Shown in pieces: positions 18,083 through 26,210 of a stretch of DNA of 64,000 bases. The stretch comes from Gloeomargarita sp. SKYG116 (lineage in GTDB: Bacteria; Cyanobacteriota; Cyanobacteriia; Gloeomargaritales; Gloeomargaritaceae). The notes under the pieces were generated by a model. That model saw only the letters and a program-made list of their open reading frames with translations, was not told the origin of the DNA and did no database searches. Made by a program: the position numbers and the translations under genes. Positions within the stretch are counted from its first letter, which is position 1; each line of letters starts with the position of its first letter. Location: the NCBI GenBank assembly GCA_025056115.1, contig JANWVM010000002.1:1-64000 (forward strand), given 5' to 3'.

Positions 18083-18138
18083 GTTGGGTTACGCCCCATC
18101 CCACGCACGCTATTTCCAGCATATCCAGCCGGCGGCGG

Positions 18139-18567
18139 CTATTGGGGGGGAGATTCCGGCAAGGACTGGCGTTGTTCCGGAGCCAAGCGGTAAGGTGGTT
18201 GGGGCGGTTGTCGCCAAGTTTGCCAAGCGGCTTTCACGCCCACCCACACACTCCGGGTGGAAATTTGGGTGCGCCGCAGGGTCTGCTTGGTGCTTTCTAC
18301 ACCTTGATTGACCTGTTCGACGAGGCGGCTAGCGCTTTGGACCCCTTGACTCACGTCGTCGGTCAGGTCGCTAATTTCCATCCCCGTCAGGCGAATGGCG
18401 TCGAGAGTAGGCGGCAAATCCCGGTTTAACGTATCGGCCAGCTTTTCGATGCTGCGGGCGGCGCGGGCAATTTCCTGGACGGCGGGGATTAGGGCAATCA
18501 AGACGGCTGTGAGGGAAACCGCCACCAGCGCCAACGACAGTCCCAGAAAAAAGATTGCTTCAGCCAC
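18139..18567 (-). CDS. DUF948-type membrane-anchored protein
   Basis: 142 residues. One N-terminal membrane helix (AIFFLGLSLALVAVSLTAVL) followed by a long helical region rich in V/I/L heptads, as in DUF948 general stress proteins. GTG start at 18567 overlaps the stop of the YtxH gene by 8 bp, so the pair is coupled. Pro/Gln-rich C-terminus. Likely envelope stress; role unproved. Confidence 0.75.
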   Translation of the reverse strand: MAEAIFFLGLSLALVAVSLTAVLIALIPAVQEIARAARSIEKLADTLNRDLPPTLDAIRLTGMEISDLTDDVSQGVQSASRLVEQVNQGVESTKQTLRRTQISTRSVWVGVKAAWQTWRQPPQPPYRLAPEQRQSLPESPPQ

Positions 18568-18865
18568 GGTTTTGTTGCCGCTGATGTTCCTGTCGTCCCG
18601 CTTCCCACCCCGCCTGCACCGCCAATTGGAAGCGAATCCAGTGGTCTTGCCACTGTTGCTGGAGCACGGCTGTCCACCGCTGGGCCTGGAGTTGCAAATT
18701 TCCGGAGACATCCGCCGTGAGTTCGGGGAGGGCCGCCGCCGCCTTGCGCAAGAGTCGCCGGGTTTCCTGGCCGGAGCGCGGCGCTAACACCATGCCCGCC
18801 ACTAGGCCGGTGACACCCCCAATCACCAACCCCCCTAAGAATGCGCCGGTTGGATTGCGACTCAT
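18560..18865 (-). CDS. YtxH-domain protein
   Basis: 101 residues. Gly-rich membrane helix FLGGLVIGGVTGLVAGMVLAPRSGQETRRLL is the YtxH signature, followed by a helical amphipathic tail. YtxH and DUF948 partners often occur together, as here. Follows the GTPase gene by 20 bp on the same strand. Confidence 0.83.
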   Translation of the reverse strand: MSRNPTGAFLGGLVIGGVTGLVAGMVLAPRSGQETRRLLRKAAAALPELTADVSGNLQLQAQRWTAVLQQQWQDHWIRFQLAVQAGWEAGRQEHQRQQNRG

Positions 18866-18885
18866 ACCATATCCCCACTCTGGCT

Positions 18886-20100
18886 TTACTGTAGCCCATG
18901 GGCGGGGGGGGAATGCAAATACCGGCGTAAACGGGTTAACACCGCCCCCTGGTCAATCTCACCGAGCCATTGCTGAATTGTTGCGGCTGGACTGCCCGGC
19001 CCCCAGGTCTTGTCCTGCATCAAGTACTGCCATCCCAACCGCCCCACCAGGTACGTCGCCAGACCTGCTAGCGCGCCTTGCCCTGCGGCAACCGCGACGT
19101 AGGGAAGCCAGGTCAGGCCAGACCCCACGGCGAAACTGCTTTTGAGTACACTGGCGCCAATCCCTAGCCCGCCCAAACTCCCCGCCATCAACTGGAGAAA
19201 TTGCATGGCTTCCCCAGCACTGAGGGACACGCCCGCCCGGCGCGCCAATCGCAGCAACAAGGCCCCATCCATCAGCGCCCCGACCAGCAAATCCACCCCA
19301 AATACCGGGTTAACAGCCACCGCCAGCGCTTTCCGGGTACTGGCTCGCCAGATCAGCGCTTCGATTTGGGCTGGAGGCGCACTCAAAGGCGGTGCTTGCG
19401 CGGTGGTGCGCAGGGCGTTCAAGGCTAAAAGTGCCGGCGCCAGTTGGGTTAATTCCTGGACCAAGCGCTGGCGTAAGGGTTCGACCTGGGGAGGCGCGGG
19501 TTGCCGGACGACAGTGCCCTGGAGCGTGCGTTGCCAGGTGGTCGGTTGCGCGGCGACGGGAATCACATCTTTGGGGTCCACCCAGCGAGCTAATTGACCG
19601 GATTGCCAGCGGGACAGCAACAGGGCTTGGGCGTCCGGGGGATATTGGTCCATTTTGTTGAGAACGACTATGACGGGTTTTCCCGCCCGCACCAGGCGCG
19701 ACAGGATACCCAATTCTTCCCGGTTGGGGTCGCCGCTGAGCACCAGGAGGACCAGTTCCGCTCCCAAGGCCAAGGCCCACACCTGCTCGGCGGTTGTTTG
19801 CCCCACTTCGTCCAAGCCCGGCGTATCCACCAACTCGACCCTGACGTTTCCCAAGGACCATTGCACGGCTTGCGCCCCCTGGGTCACCCCATGCACCGCC
19901 CCTGTCGCAAACACCGGCTCTCCCACCAGAGCGTTGAGCAAGCTGGATTTGCCCCGCCCCACCAACCCCAGCACCACCACTTGTACCAACCCCTGGTCCA
20001 ACCGCTGCCGGGCTGACCCGCTGCTGAGCGCCTGCGCCTGGGCATAACACCACGCCCCCTTTAACGCCGCCCAGTCCTGTACCGCTGTCACCGTCGCCAT
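18886..20100 (-). CDS. GTPase with C-terminal DUF697 membrane domain
   Basis: 404 residues. Era/dynamin-like G domain: P-loop [14 protein letters not shown] (about 45-58), DTPGLD and LNKMDQ; the C-terminus (about 250-370) has the hydrophobic helices of DUF697/YcjF proteins (NPVFGVDLLVGALMDG). Probably membrane-bound with a stress or remodelling role. ATG 20100 has GGGGGAAGG upstream; an earlier ATG at 20148 is less likely. Confidence 0.82.
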   Translation of the reverse strand: MATVTAVQDWAALKGAWCYAQAQALSSGSARQRLDQGLVQVVVLGLVGRGKSSLLNALVGEPVFATGAVHGVTQGAQAVQWSLGNVRVELVDTPGLDEVGQTTAEQVWALALGAELVLLVLSGDPNREELGILSRLVRAGKPVIVVLNKMDQYPPDAQALLLSRWQSGQLARWVDPKDVIPVAAQPTTWQRTLQGTVVRQPAPPQVEPLRQRLVQELTQLAPALLALNALRTTAQAPPLSAPPAQIEALIWRASTRKALAVAVNPVFGVDLLVGALMDGALLLRLARRAGVSLSAGEAMQFLQLMAGSLGGLGIGASVLKSSFAVGSGLTWLPYVAVAAGQGALAGLATYLVGRLGWQYLMQDKTWGPGSPAATIQQWLGEIDQGAVLTRLRRYLHSPPAHGLQ

Positions 20101-20110
20101 CGGCCTTCCC

Positions 20111-20168
20111 CCACAAAATGTAAAATTTTGTTGCCGTTTGTCGGACATTTAGTTACATTTGTTAATGT
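20111..20168. promoter_or_regulatory. HLR1-like elements upstream of hli
   Basis: GTTACATT at 20152-20159 followed by a degenerate second half GTTAATGT, and AATGTAAA (reverse TTTACATT) at 20117-20124, match the half-site (G/T)TTACA(T/A)(T/A) of HLR1, the site bound by RpaB in high-light-regulated cyanobacterial promoters. CAAAAT-GTAAA-ATTTTG (20114-20130) is also a perfect inverted repeat. Confidence 0.55.
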
Positions 20169-20188
20169 CAGCCTTGTTGGAGGTGGTT

Positions 20189-20335
20189 ATGCAAGAGCAG
20201 CAAGCGCCCAAGTTTGGTTTTACCAATTTTGCGGAAACCTGGAACGGTCGGTTGGCCATGTTGGGGTTTGTGATTGGCGTGGCGACCGAGTTGCTGACCG
20301 GCAAGGGGATTTTGGCCCAGTTGGGTTTGATGTAA
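20189..20335 (+). CDS. hli: High-light-inducible protein (single-helix chlorophyll-binding)
   Basis: 48 residues. Thylakoid one-helix LHC-like protein that binds chlorophyll and carotenoid and protects or helps assemble photosystems. Seen: FTNFAETWNGRLAMLGFV, the ExxNGR chlorophyll-binding motif at the start of the helix, and the tail GKGILAQLGL. GGAGG lies upstream of the ATG. HLR1-like sites precede it and a terminator follows it. It is divergent from the GTPase gene. Confidence 0.93.
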   Translation: MQEQQAPKFGFTNFAETWNGRLAMLGFVIGVATELLTGKGILAQLGLM

Positions 20336-20380
20336 TTCCTGTTCCGTCAGTCCCGTTTTGATCTTCTCATAGACTTGAGC

Positions 20381-20405
20381 AGCCTGGGGTTTTCCTGGGC
20401 TTTTT
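20381..20405 (+). terminator. Probable Rho-independent terminator after hli
   Basis: AGCCTGGG-GTTTT-CCTGGGCT pairs as an 8-bp stem with two G-T wobbles and is followed by TTTTT. It lies 46 bp after the hli stop. Confidence 0.55.
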
Positions 20406-20448
20406 CATGTTTTATCTTGGAAGTGAAGAAGCGGGTGCGGAGGGGAGT

Positions 20449-20736
20449 ATGGCCCTGATTCGCGTCGGTAGCCAAGTGTTCAACACGGACTACATCGTGC
20501 GGGTGCGCCTGTACGACAGCAATTCCTTTAGCAATAACTGTGTGACGCTGCTGGTGGACGAGGGCGCGGGGGAATTCAACGGCGATGTCAACGGCATGAG
20601 CGGGCACTGGGGCTTGCAGTCCTATTCTTTTTACAACGAGCAGGCGGACATGCTGCGGGGGTTTTTCACCAGTCCCGATTACGTGATTGACTTAACGGTG
20701 CCCCAACCGGTGGAAACGACAACGGGAGCGGAGTAG
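20449..20736 (+). CDS. Conserved cyanobacterial small protein
   Basis: 95 residues; no known function. Begins MALIRVGSQVFNTDYIVRV, a beta-rich pattern (DDDIxRV-like start seen in small cyanobacterial proteins that bind no known ligand), with an acidic C-terminus. ATG 20449 is chosen because the homologous core starts there and GGAG precedes it. Its stop abuts the ycf37 GTG start, so co-expression is likely. Confidence 0.65.
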   Translation: MALIRVGSQVFNTDYIVRVRLYDSNSFSNNCVTLLVDEGAGEFNGDVNGMSGHWGLQSYSFYNEQADMLRGFFTSPDYVIDLTVPQPVETTTGAE

Positions 20737-21270
20737 GTGGACCTGGCGCTGCAAATTACCTATCTATTGGGCTTGTTGACGCTGCTGGGGGTGTCGGCGG
20801 TCCTGGTGGCGCGACAAGTGCTGAAAACGCGGGCGACGGAAACCCGGCTGACTGAATTGCAGCGGAAAGTGACAGCCGGCGAAGCCACCGCAGCGGACTA
20901 CTACGAATTGGGGAGTATTTATCTGCGCAAAAAGCTCTACGTCCAATGCGTTAACCAGTTGCAAAAAGCCCTGAAAAACTGGGACGAAAATGACCCGGCG
21001 GGCCTGGCCAAAGTCTATAACGCGCTGGGGTTTGCCTATTTCAGTCAAGAACAATACGACCTGGCGATTCGCCAGTACCGGGAGGCGCTCAAATTGCAAC
21101 CGGATTACGTGACAGCGCTGAATAACCTGGGCCATGCCTATGAGAAAAAGAATTTGACCGCCCAGGCGCTGGAAGTCTATGAGCAGGTGTTGCACATCGC
21201 GCCGGATAACCCAACGGCCAAGCAACGGGCGGCTTCCTTGCGCAAACGTTTGACACCCACGCCGAGTTGA
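20737..21270 (+). CDS. ycf37: Ycf37, TPR-containing photosystem I assembly factor
   Basis: 177 residues. One N-terminal membrane helix (about 5-25) followed by three TPR units (about 50-165: YYELGSIYLRKKLYVQCVNQLQKAL, VYNALGFAYFSQEQYDLAI, ALNNLGHAYEKKNLTAQAL). Ycf37 assists PSI assembly or stability in cyanobacteria and plastids. GTG start directly after the previous stop codon; crr7 follows 7 bp later. Confidence 0.88.
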   Translation: MDLALQITYLLGLLTLLGVSAVLVARQVLKTRATETRLTELQRKVTAGEATAADYYELGSIYLRKKLYVQCVNQLQKALKNWDENDPAGLAKVYNALGFAYFSQEQYDLAIRQYREALKLQPDYVTALNNLGHAYEKKNLTAQALEVYEQVLHIAPDNPTAKQRAASLRKRLTPTPS

Positions 21271-21277
21271 ACCTGCC

Positions 21278-21538
21278 ATGGCGGACCCCTTGCTGTACGA
21301 AGGTGAGCATTACGTGGTGTTGACCCCCACCGCCCCCGAGGAACTGTGTACGGAAGCCGAGTTGCGGGAACGGCTCCAGCGCGTCCTAGACCAGATGCCG
21401 GAATTGACGCCGGAACTGGCGGTCTACCCAACCGTGGCCGAACGGGTGCAATATTTGTTGGACCGGGCCTGCCGGTTGGAGTGGGGCGAGGGGGAATTTA
21501 TGGAATGGTATCTGGTGCGGTTGGAGAAGCGACGGTGA
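21278..21538 (+). CDS. crr7: CRR7 (chlororespiratory reduction 7) family protein
   Basis: 86 residues, no membrane helix. Matches the CRR7 pattern (MADPLLYEGEHYVVL at the start, VQYLLDRACRL, FMEWYLVRLEK at the end). In plants CRR7 is needed for NDH-1 accumulation; the cyanobacterial role is less clear. TGATG overlap with plsY. Confidence 0.8.
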   Translation: MADPLLYEGEHYVVLTPTAPEELCTEAELRERLQRVLDQMPELTPELAVYPTVAERVQYLLDRACRLEWGEGEFMEWYLVRLEKRR

Positions 21539-22173
21539 TGGCGGTTAACCTGCTACTGCTGGTGCTGGCGTACCTGTGGGGGTCGTTGCCGCCAGGGTAT
21601 ATCGCCGGGCGCCTAGCCGGAATTGACATTCGCCAGGTGGGGTCTGGCTCAACGGGAGCAACCAACGTCCTGCGCACGCTCGGGAAAGGACCAGCCCTGG
21701 TCGTGTTTGCAATTGACCTGCTCAAGGGTGTGGCGGCGATTCTCTGCGCTCGGTGGGTTTGGCAAACCTGGCCTGGATGGAACCCCGGCGATACGCGCCT
21801 GTGGTGGGAATTGGCTTATGCCCTGGCGGCCCTAGTCGGTCACAGCAAGTCTATCTGGATCAACTGGCAAGGCGGGAAATCGGTGGCGACAGGATTAGGG
21901 TTGCTTTTGTTATTTGCCTGGCCGGTGGCCCTGGGGGCGCTGGCGGTGTTTGTCCTGCTGGTGGCGACCGTGCGGATTGTCTCGCTCGGCTCCATCGCGG
22001 CCTGCTTGACGGCCAGTGGGTTGGCGTTGGTGCTGCCGATACCGTTGCCCTACCAGCTTTACGTCCTGCTAGGGAGCGTTTACATCATCTGGTGTCACCG
22101 CAGCAATATCCAACGGTTGCGCCAGGGCACCGAACCCCGCTTGGGAGCCGCTAAGCCGTCGGGAGGCGGGTGA
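21538..22173 (+). CDS. plsY: Glycerol-3-phosphate acyltransferase PlsY
   Basis: 211 residues, five to six membrane helices. Acylates glycerol-3-phosphate from acyl-phosphate in the first step of phospholipid synthesis. Seen: YLWGSLPPGYIAGR, GSGSTGATNVLR, and GHSKSIWINWQGGKSVATGLG, the three conserved cytoplasmic motifs. ATG 21538 shares a base with the crr7 stop. The 3' end overlaps the glutaredoxin-like gene by 23 bp. Confidence 0.94.
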   Translation: MAVNLLLLVLAYLWGSLPPGYIAGRLAGIDIRQVGSGSTGATNVLRTLGKGPALVVFAIDLLKGVAAILCARWVWQTWPGWNPGDTRLWWELAYALAALVGHSKSIWINWQGGKSVATGLGLLLLFAWPVALGALAVFVLLVATVRIVSLGSIAACLTASGLALVLPIPLPYQLYVLLGSVYIIWCHRSNIQRLRQGTEPRLGAAKPSGGG

Positions 22174-22432
22174 ACCACTGCTGTAGGTAGGCTTGGCACT
22201 GGGCCGCAGAGAGACGGGGGGACAGGCGGGGTAACCGCACTTCTCGGTCACCGTTGACCAAGGCCAGTACCGGGATTTCGTACTGATAGCGTTCCCACCA
22301 ATCAGCGTTGGTCGTGATGTCGCGTTCTTCCAGGTGAAACCAGCCCGGCGCAATGGCGGTCAATTTCTCTCGTAGTCCTGCGCACAGGTGGCAACCCGGT
22401 TTACTATAAAGCACGAGATGGGGCAATGTCAT
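22151..22432 (-). CDS. Glutaredoxin-like thiol protein (DUF836 type)
   Basis: 93 residues. Thioredoxin fold with CHLC active site (residues 13-16) in LVLYSKPGCHLCAGL, and the cis-Pro region YEIPVLAL. This short family is usually a thiol-disulfide exchange protein of unknown partner. ATG 22432 is preferred because the strand begins there; a frame-extending ATG at 22477 is less likely. Divergent from pyrB. Confidence 0.82.
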   Translation of the reverse strand: MTLPHLVLYSKPGCHLCAGLREKLTAIAPGWFHLEERDITTNADWWERYQYEIPVLALVNGDREVRLPRLSPRLSAAQCQAYLQQWFTRLPTA

Positions 22433-22488
22433 GGCGATCCGGTCAACGATAACCCATTTGGTATTGTACGGGCGCACCCGGCGACAAT

Positions 22489-23463
22489 ATGACCCTTAAC
22501 CAATGGCAACGCCGGCATTTGCTGTCACTGGCGGATTTGGCCCCCTGGGAATACGACATCATCTTGCAAACCAGCGCCAGTTTTGCTGAAGTGCTCACCC
22601 GTCCCACCCCCAAAGTGCCGACATTGCAGGGGAAAGTGGTGGCACTGATGTTTTTCGAGTCATCTACCCGCACCCGCAACAGCTTTGAACTGGCCGCCAA
22701 GCGCCTGTCTGCCGATACGCTGAATTTCTCTCCTGGCACATCAGCGCTCAACAAGGGGGAGACCATCCTGGACACGGCCAAAACCCTGCTGGCCATGAAC
22801 ACCAACCTGATGGTGATCCGGCATGCGGCTAGTGGCGTCCCCCAGCAAATTGCCCAGGAGTGCGACCGCCTGGGAACGAATGTGGGTGTGATCAACGCTG
22901 GCGATGGTCAACACGAGCATCCCACCCAAGCGCTACTGGATTTATTCACCCTGTGCCAGCAATTGTCCGGTTCATCCCCGCAGCTGCAGGCGTTACAAAA
23001 CCGCAAGGTCGTAATTGTGGGCGACATTCTCCATTCGCGGGTGGCCCGTTCCAACATTTACAGCTTGCGCGCTGCTGGTGCGGATGTGCATTTGGCTGGC
23101 CCCCCCACGCTGGTGCCCCGAGAACTGGAAGCTCTGGGAGTCCACGTGCATTGGGAATTGGACCCTGCCTTAAAAGACGCTGATTTTGTCATGGCCTTGC
23201 GGTTACAGACCGAACGGATGCAGCAGCATTTTTTGCCGACCTTGCGGGAGTATCATCGGGAGTATGGCATCACCCGTGAACGGTTAGCGCTCTGTCGTCC
23301 CCACGTCAAACTACTGCATCCTGGCCCAGTGAATCGAGGTGTGGAAGTCACATCGGATTTGGTCGATGACCCGCAGATCAGTTTGGTGCCGCACCAAGTG
23401 CAAAACGGCGTTGCCGTGCGCATGGCGGTTTTGTATTTGCTTGGCACAGCGAAAATAACCTGA
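22489..23463 (+). CDS. pyrB: Aspartate carbamoyltransferase catalytic subunit
   Basis: 324 residues. Forms carbamoyl-aspartate from aspartate and carbamoyl phosphate in pyrimidine synthesis. Seen: [12 protein letters not shown] (carbamoyl-phosphate loop, about 62-73), [21 protein letters not shown] and [10 protein letters not shown]. No pyrI regulatory subunit is adjacent, as expected for cyanobacteria. Confidence 0.96.
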   Translation: MTLNQWQRRHLLSLADLAPWEYDIILQTSASFAEVLTRPTPKVPTLQGKVVALMFFESSTRTRNSFELAAKRLSADTLNFSPGTSALNKGETILDTAKTLLAMNTNLMVIRHAASGVPQQIAQECDRLGTNVGVINAGDGQHEHPTQALLDLFTLCQQLSGSSPQLQALQNRKVVIVGDILHSRVARSNIYSLRAAGADVHLAGPPTLVPRELEALGVHVHWELDPALKDADFVMALRLQTERMQQHFLPTLREYHREYGITRERLALCRPHVKLLHPGPVNRGVEVTSDLVDDPQISLVPHQVQNGVAVRMAVLYLLGTAKIT

Positions 23464-23578
23464 AGTTGGTCAGGGAAATGCCAGGAATCAACCCAGGGGA
23501 TAACCAACCGAGAGAGAATCTCAGGAAATTGCGCACAACCACAACCGGAGCGTGACTGGACGTGCAGCAATCGCGTAG

Positions 23579-23584
23579 TATAAT
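23579..23584 (+). promoter_or_regulatory. Probable -10 box for the small membrane protein gene
   Basis: TATAAT 77 bp before the ATG at 23661. No good -35 hexamer is seen, so a type 2 or weak promoter is possible. Confidence 0.4.
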
Positions 23585-23660
23585 GCCTTTACAGATACAG
23601 AACATTTCACGATTTCCAAAAGGGTAACAGGTCAGTTGCTGGTCAAAGGGGGGAGGGTCT

Positions 23661-23843
23661 ATGAATATTGCAGCAACCATCTTGTTAGTGATTTATCTCC
23701 TGGGAGCCTGGCGGTTTCTTGCTGGCTTTGATAAGACTTTCTACTCCAGCAATCGTTTTTGGTTAACCGTTCTGTGGCCCATCTTTTTTGCGTTTAGTGG
23801 CCGCTACCGCCAGGAATTTTTCAAGGCCCTGAAGGGTTCATAA
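23661..23843 (+). CDS. Small membrane protein of unknown function
   Basis: 60 residues with an N-terminal membrane helix (IAATILLVIYLLGAWRFLAGF) and a second hydrophobic patch (FWLTVLWPIFFAF), ending in a basic YRQEFFKALKG. Small proteins with this end are common in cyanobacteria. GGGGGAGGG provides a strong ribosome binding site. Confidence 0.65.
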   Translation: MNIAATILLVIYLLGAWRFLAGFDKTFYSSNRFWLTVLWPIFFAFSGRYRQEFFKALKGS

Positions 23844-24172
23844 CTCAACGGCACCTTCTTGTTATCAACAAATATGCCATAGCTTGTTTCTCTGGGGCCG
23901 TTTACTCACCTGCTGTGGCTCAATGACTGTGGTTGTCCAGAGGGATAATCAAATAAGCACAGGGCTTCAGACTACGACCTAACAAAAATTGCCAGCTAGC
24001 GGTCGCAGGGGGTACCCCTTCATCATCTCTGCATTCTCACTAGGAAATTCTCTACCAGCTTGCATAAATAGAAGTATCAGATGACCGGCCTAGAGATTGG
24101 GCTGTAAAACCATTTTTATGGAATGCCATTGCTCGCTACAATGCAATATAAACTTGCGGCATCTATTCACTC
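23844..24172. other. Intergenic region with no recognised gene
   Basis: 329 bp. It is more AT-rich than its surroundings. I see no good reading frame, tRNA or known cyanobacterial small RNA motif. CTCTGG and CCAGAG (about 23890 and 23937) could pair. The last 50 bp probably hold the recombinase promoter (TATAAA near 24149). Confidence 0.5.
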
Positions 24173-25114
24173 ATGTCTCCCACTTTGCTGCCGGCCCATC
24201 CCGAACCATTGACTCCAGCAACAGCCCATCCCGTCTGGGTGTATTTGAGCCGTCTCAGCCCAGGTTCGCGCCGCACGCTGCTGGAAGCGCTGGAATTGAT
24301 GGCCCGCTGGATGAGTCAATCCCAGTGGGGGGCGCTGGAATTTCCCTGGTGGCAATTGCGATATCCCCACACGACGGCGTTGCGGGCTTGGTTGGTGGAG
24401 CGGTACGCCCCGGCGACGGTCAATAAACAACTAGCAGCGCTACGCGGGGTCCTGCGGGAATGCTGGCGCTTGGGATTGCTCTCGGCGGAAGACTATCACC
24501 GTACTGTAGATGTGCCGACGGTCAGGGGGCAACGGCTTTTGCGGGGACGGGTGGTCAGCGACGCCGAAATTAACGCCATTTTAACCCTATGCCAGCAAGA
24601 AAACAGTCCAGCGGGGTACCGGGATGCGGCATTGTTTGCGCTACTGGTGGGGTCGGGAGTGCGGCGGGCGGAAGTCGTAGCGTTGGAACTGTCGGATTAC
24701 GAACCGGCTACCCATCGTTTGCATGTACGAGCCGGCAAGGGCAACAAAGACCGCTGGGTGTACCTAGCGCCAGGAGCAGAGGTGTGGCTGCAACGGTGGT
24801 TAGCGGTACGGGGACGGGAAGCGGGGCCGCTGTTGTGCCCGGTGAATCGCTGGGGCCAGGTGATTGTGCGCCGGATGACGGACCAGGCGGTGTTGCATAT
24901 CCTGAGCAAACGGGCGCACCAGGCCGGTCTAGCAGCGTTTAGCCCCCACGATTTACGCCGGACATTTATTTCTAACTTGCTGGATGCAGGCGTGGATGTG
25001 GCCACTGTACAGAAACTGGCGGGTCATGCCCAGGTGCAAACGACGATTCGCTACGACCGGCGCGAGGAACAAACCAAGCAACTGGCGGTTGCTCGCCTGC
25101 GTATTCATCATTGA
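24173..25114 (+). CDS. Tyrosine recombinase (XerC/XerD-like integrase)
   Basis: 313 residues. SAM-like core-binding N-terminus (about 15-105) and catalytic domain with R in GSGVRRAEV, K in AGKGNKDR, HxxR in HDLRRTF, H in LAGHAQVQTT and nucleophile Y in RYDRR. It could resolve chromosome dimers or act as an integrase; proteins of this size are widespread in cyanobacteria, often as a second Xer. It opens an accessory region with a recombination scar, a broken gene and hicBA. Confidence 0.88.
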   Translation: MSPTLLPAHPEPLTPATAHPVWVYLSRLSPGSRRTLLEALELMARWMSQSQWGALEFPWWQLRYPHTTALRAWLVERYAPATVNKQLAALRGVLRECWRLGLLSAEDYHRTVDVPTVRGQRLLRGRVVSDAEINAILTLCQQENSPAGYRDAALFALLVGSGVRRAEVVALELSDYEPATHRLHVRAGKGNKDRWVYLAPGAEVWLQRWLAVRGREAGPLLCPVNRWGQVIVRRMTDQAVLHILSKRAHQAGLAAFSPHDLRRTFISNLLDAGVDVATVQKLAGHAQVQTTIRYDRREEQTKQLAVARLRIHH

Positions 25115-25164
25115 CTTATACTTATATCAACTTGATAGATGAGTATTGGGCGAGAGGGTTGGCA

Positions 25165-25800
25165 ATGGCGTTGGTGCTACCGGCAGACCGGCGGTCATTC
25201 GGTCAGATTGAGCAGTTTTTGCAACAGGATGAAATTGTGGCCTTGCCCATGGCAACAGTCTATGGCTTAGTGGCGAAGGGAACGTCTCCGGCAGCCGTAG
25301 CGAAATTGCGAGCTATAAAGCATTTGCCTGCTCCCCAACCGTTAACCATTTTGACCAACAGTGTTGCTCATGCCGAAACCGTCGCCGCATTGACACCCGC
25401 AGCCCGGCAAATGCTCAGTCATTTTCCTTATCCCGTGACGATGATTGTGCCGGCAAAACCCCATCTCGACCCCCTGATTACGGATGGTTTTGCATCGGTT
25501 TTTCTCGCCTGCCCAGATGCTTTTATTGCGGAATTGGTGCAAGCATTGCCATTCTTTCTGGTGGCATTGAGCGCGCAAGTTGGTGAGACGGTATTCACAA
25601 CATTTACCGATGTGCAGCGTTATTTTGGGTCACAAGTAGCAGTAATTGTTGATGGGGGAAGCTGTCACTATCGCCACCGCAGTACGCTTGTGGATTTCAC
25701 TGTACCCCAGCCCACCATTTTGACCTATGGCGCAGTGTCAGTGGATGATTTGCGACCGATTTTGCCAGAGGTAGTGTTGCCGTCCCACTTGATGAAGTGA
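25165..25800 (+). CDS. TsaC/Sua5/YrdC-fold protein, divergent
   Basis: 211 residues. The YrdC fold makes L-threonylcarbamoyl-AMP for tRNA t6A37. The N-terminus (LQQDEIVALPMATVYGLVAKGTS) and IKHLPAPQPLTIL correspond to the family's TETVYGL and KxRPxxxPL motifs, but the second has lost Arg (KHL). The C-terminal strands also drift, so this may be a paralogue with a changed job. ATG 25165 with GAGAGGG upstream is preferred to a TTG at 25111 overlapping the recombinase stop. Confidence 0.72.
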   Translation: MALVLPADRRSFGQIEQFLQQDEIVALPMATVYGLVAKGTSPAAVAKLRAIKHLPAPQPLTILTNSVAHAETVAALTPAARQMLSHFPYPVTMIVPAKPHLDPLITDGFASVFLACPDAFIAELVQALPFFLVALSAQVGETVFTTFTDVQRYFGSQVAVIVDGGSCHYRHRSTLVDFTVPQPTILTYGAVSVDDLRPILPEVVLPSHLMK

Positions 25801-25842
25801 AAATCGCTGGTACAAATATAGCTAAACTTTTTTAGATGATTA

Positions 25843-25912
25843 GGAAAACCTAGGACAGAGCTGTGCCCTGCGACCCCAAGATATGGCAAGCAGAGATGGC
25901 TTGGCTATAAAT
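25843..25912. repeat. Dispersed intergenic repeat, copy B, plus shared 16-mer
   Basis: GGAAAACCTAGGACAGAGC continues into TGTGCCCTGCGACCCCA, aligning with copies A (9338) and C (13170-13221). TGGCTTGGCTATAAAT at 25897-25912 is identical to 13232-13247. It lies after the TsaC-like gene. Confidence 0.55.
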
Positions 25913-25946
25913 ATAAAATTAAGAGAGATGCTACTGGTCTAAAATC

Positions 25947-26210
25947 ATGAGTCAAAAACCGGTTACTCTAGAAACCATTGCCCAAGATTTGGCAGAGCTG
26001 AAAAGTTGATTTACTACTTTGGAACACAAGGTGGATGTTTTAGAAGCCGGCCTGAAGGAACAGAGGGAAGAACTCTCCCGCATCCGGTTTGAAATTGAAA
26101 CCTCCCAAAAAACAGGGGAACGGCTGGAACGATTGGCTCCTTCACTGATTGCCGGGGCGACGATTGCAGTGATTGCTGGTGTGATTTTAAGCATCATTCG
26201 TAGTCTCTAA
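25947..26210 (+). pseudogene. Coiled-coil membrane-anchor gene interrupted by an in-frame TGA
   Basis: From the ATG at 25947 the frame reads 20 residues, meets TGA at 26007-26009, then continues for 66 more residues with full coding character: a heptad coiled coil (LEHKVDVLEAGLKEQREELSRI) and a C-terminal membrane helix (LIAGATIAVIAGVILSIIRSL). The single stop could derive from CGA. Small coiled-coil/TM proteins of this type are common in cyanobacteria. Restart at the TTG codon 26019 could give a shortened product. The 3' end overlaps the transporter gene by 4 bp. Confidence 0.7.

Noticed and set aside
19310-20116. 268-codon minus-strand frame inside the DUF697 GTPase gene
   Set aside because: Out-of-frame shadow with Gly/Ala/Arg/Ser-rich composition and no motifs; the GTPase frame has clear G motifs.
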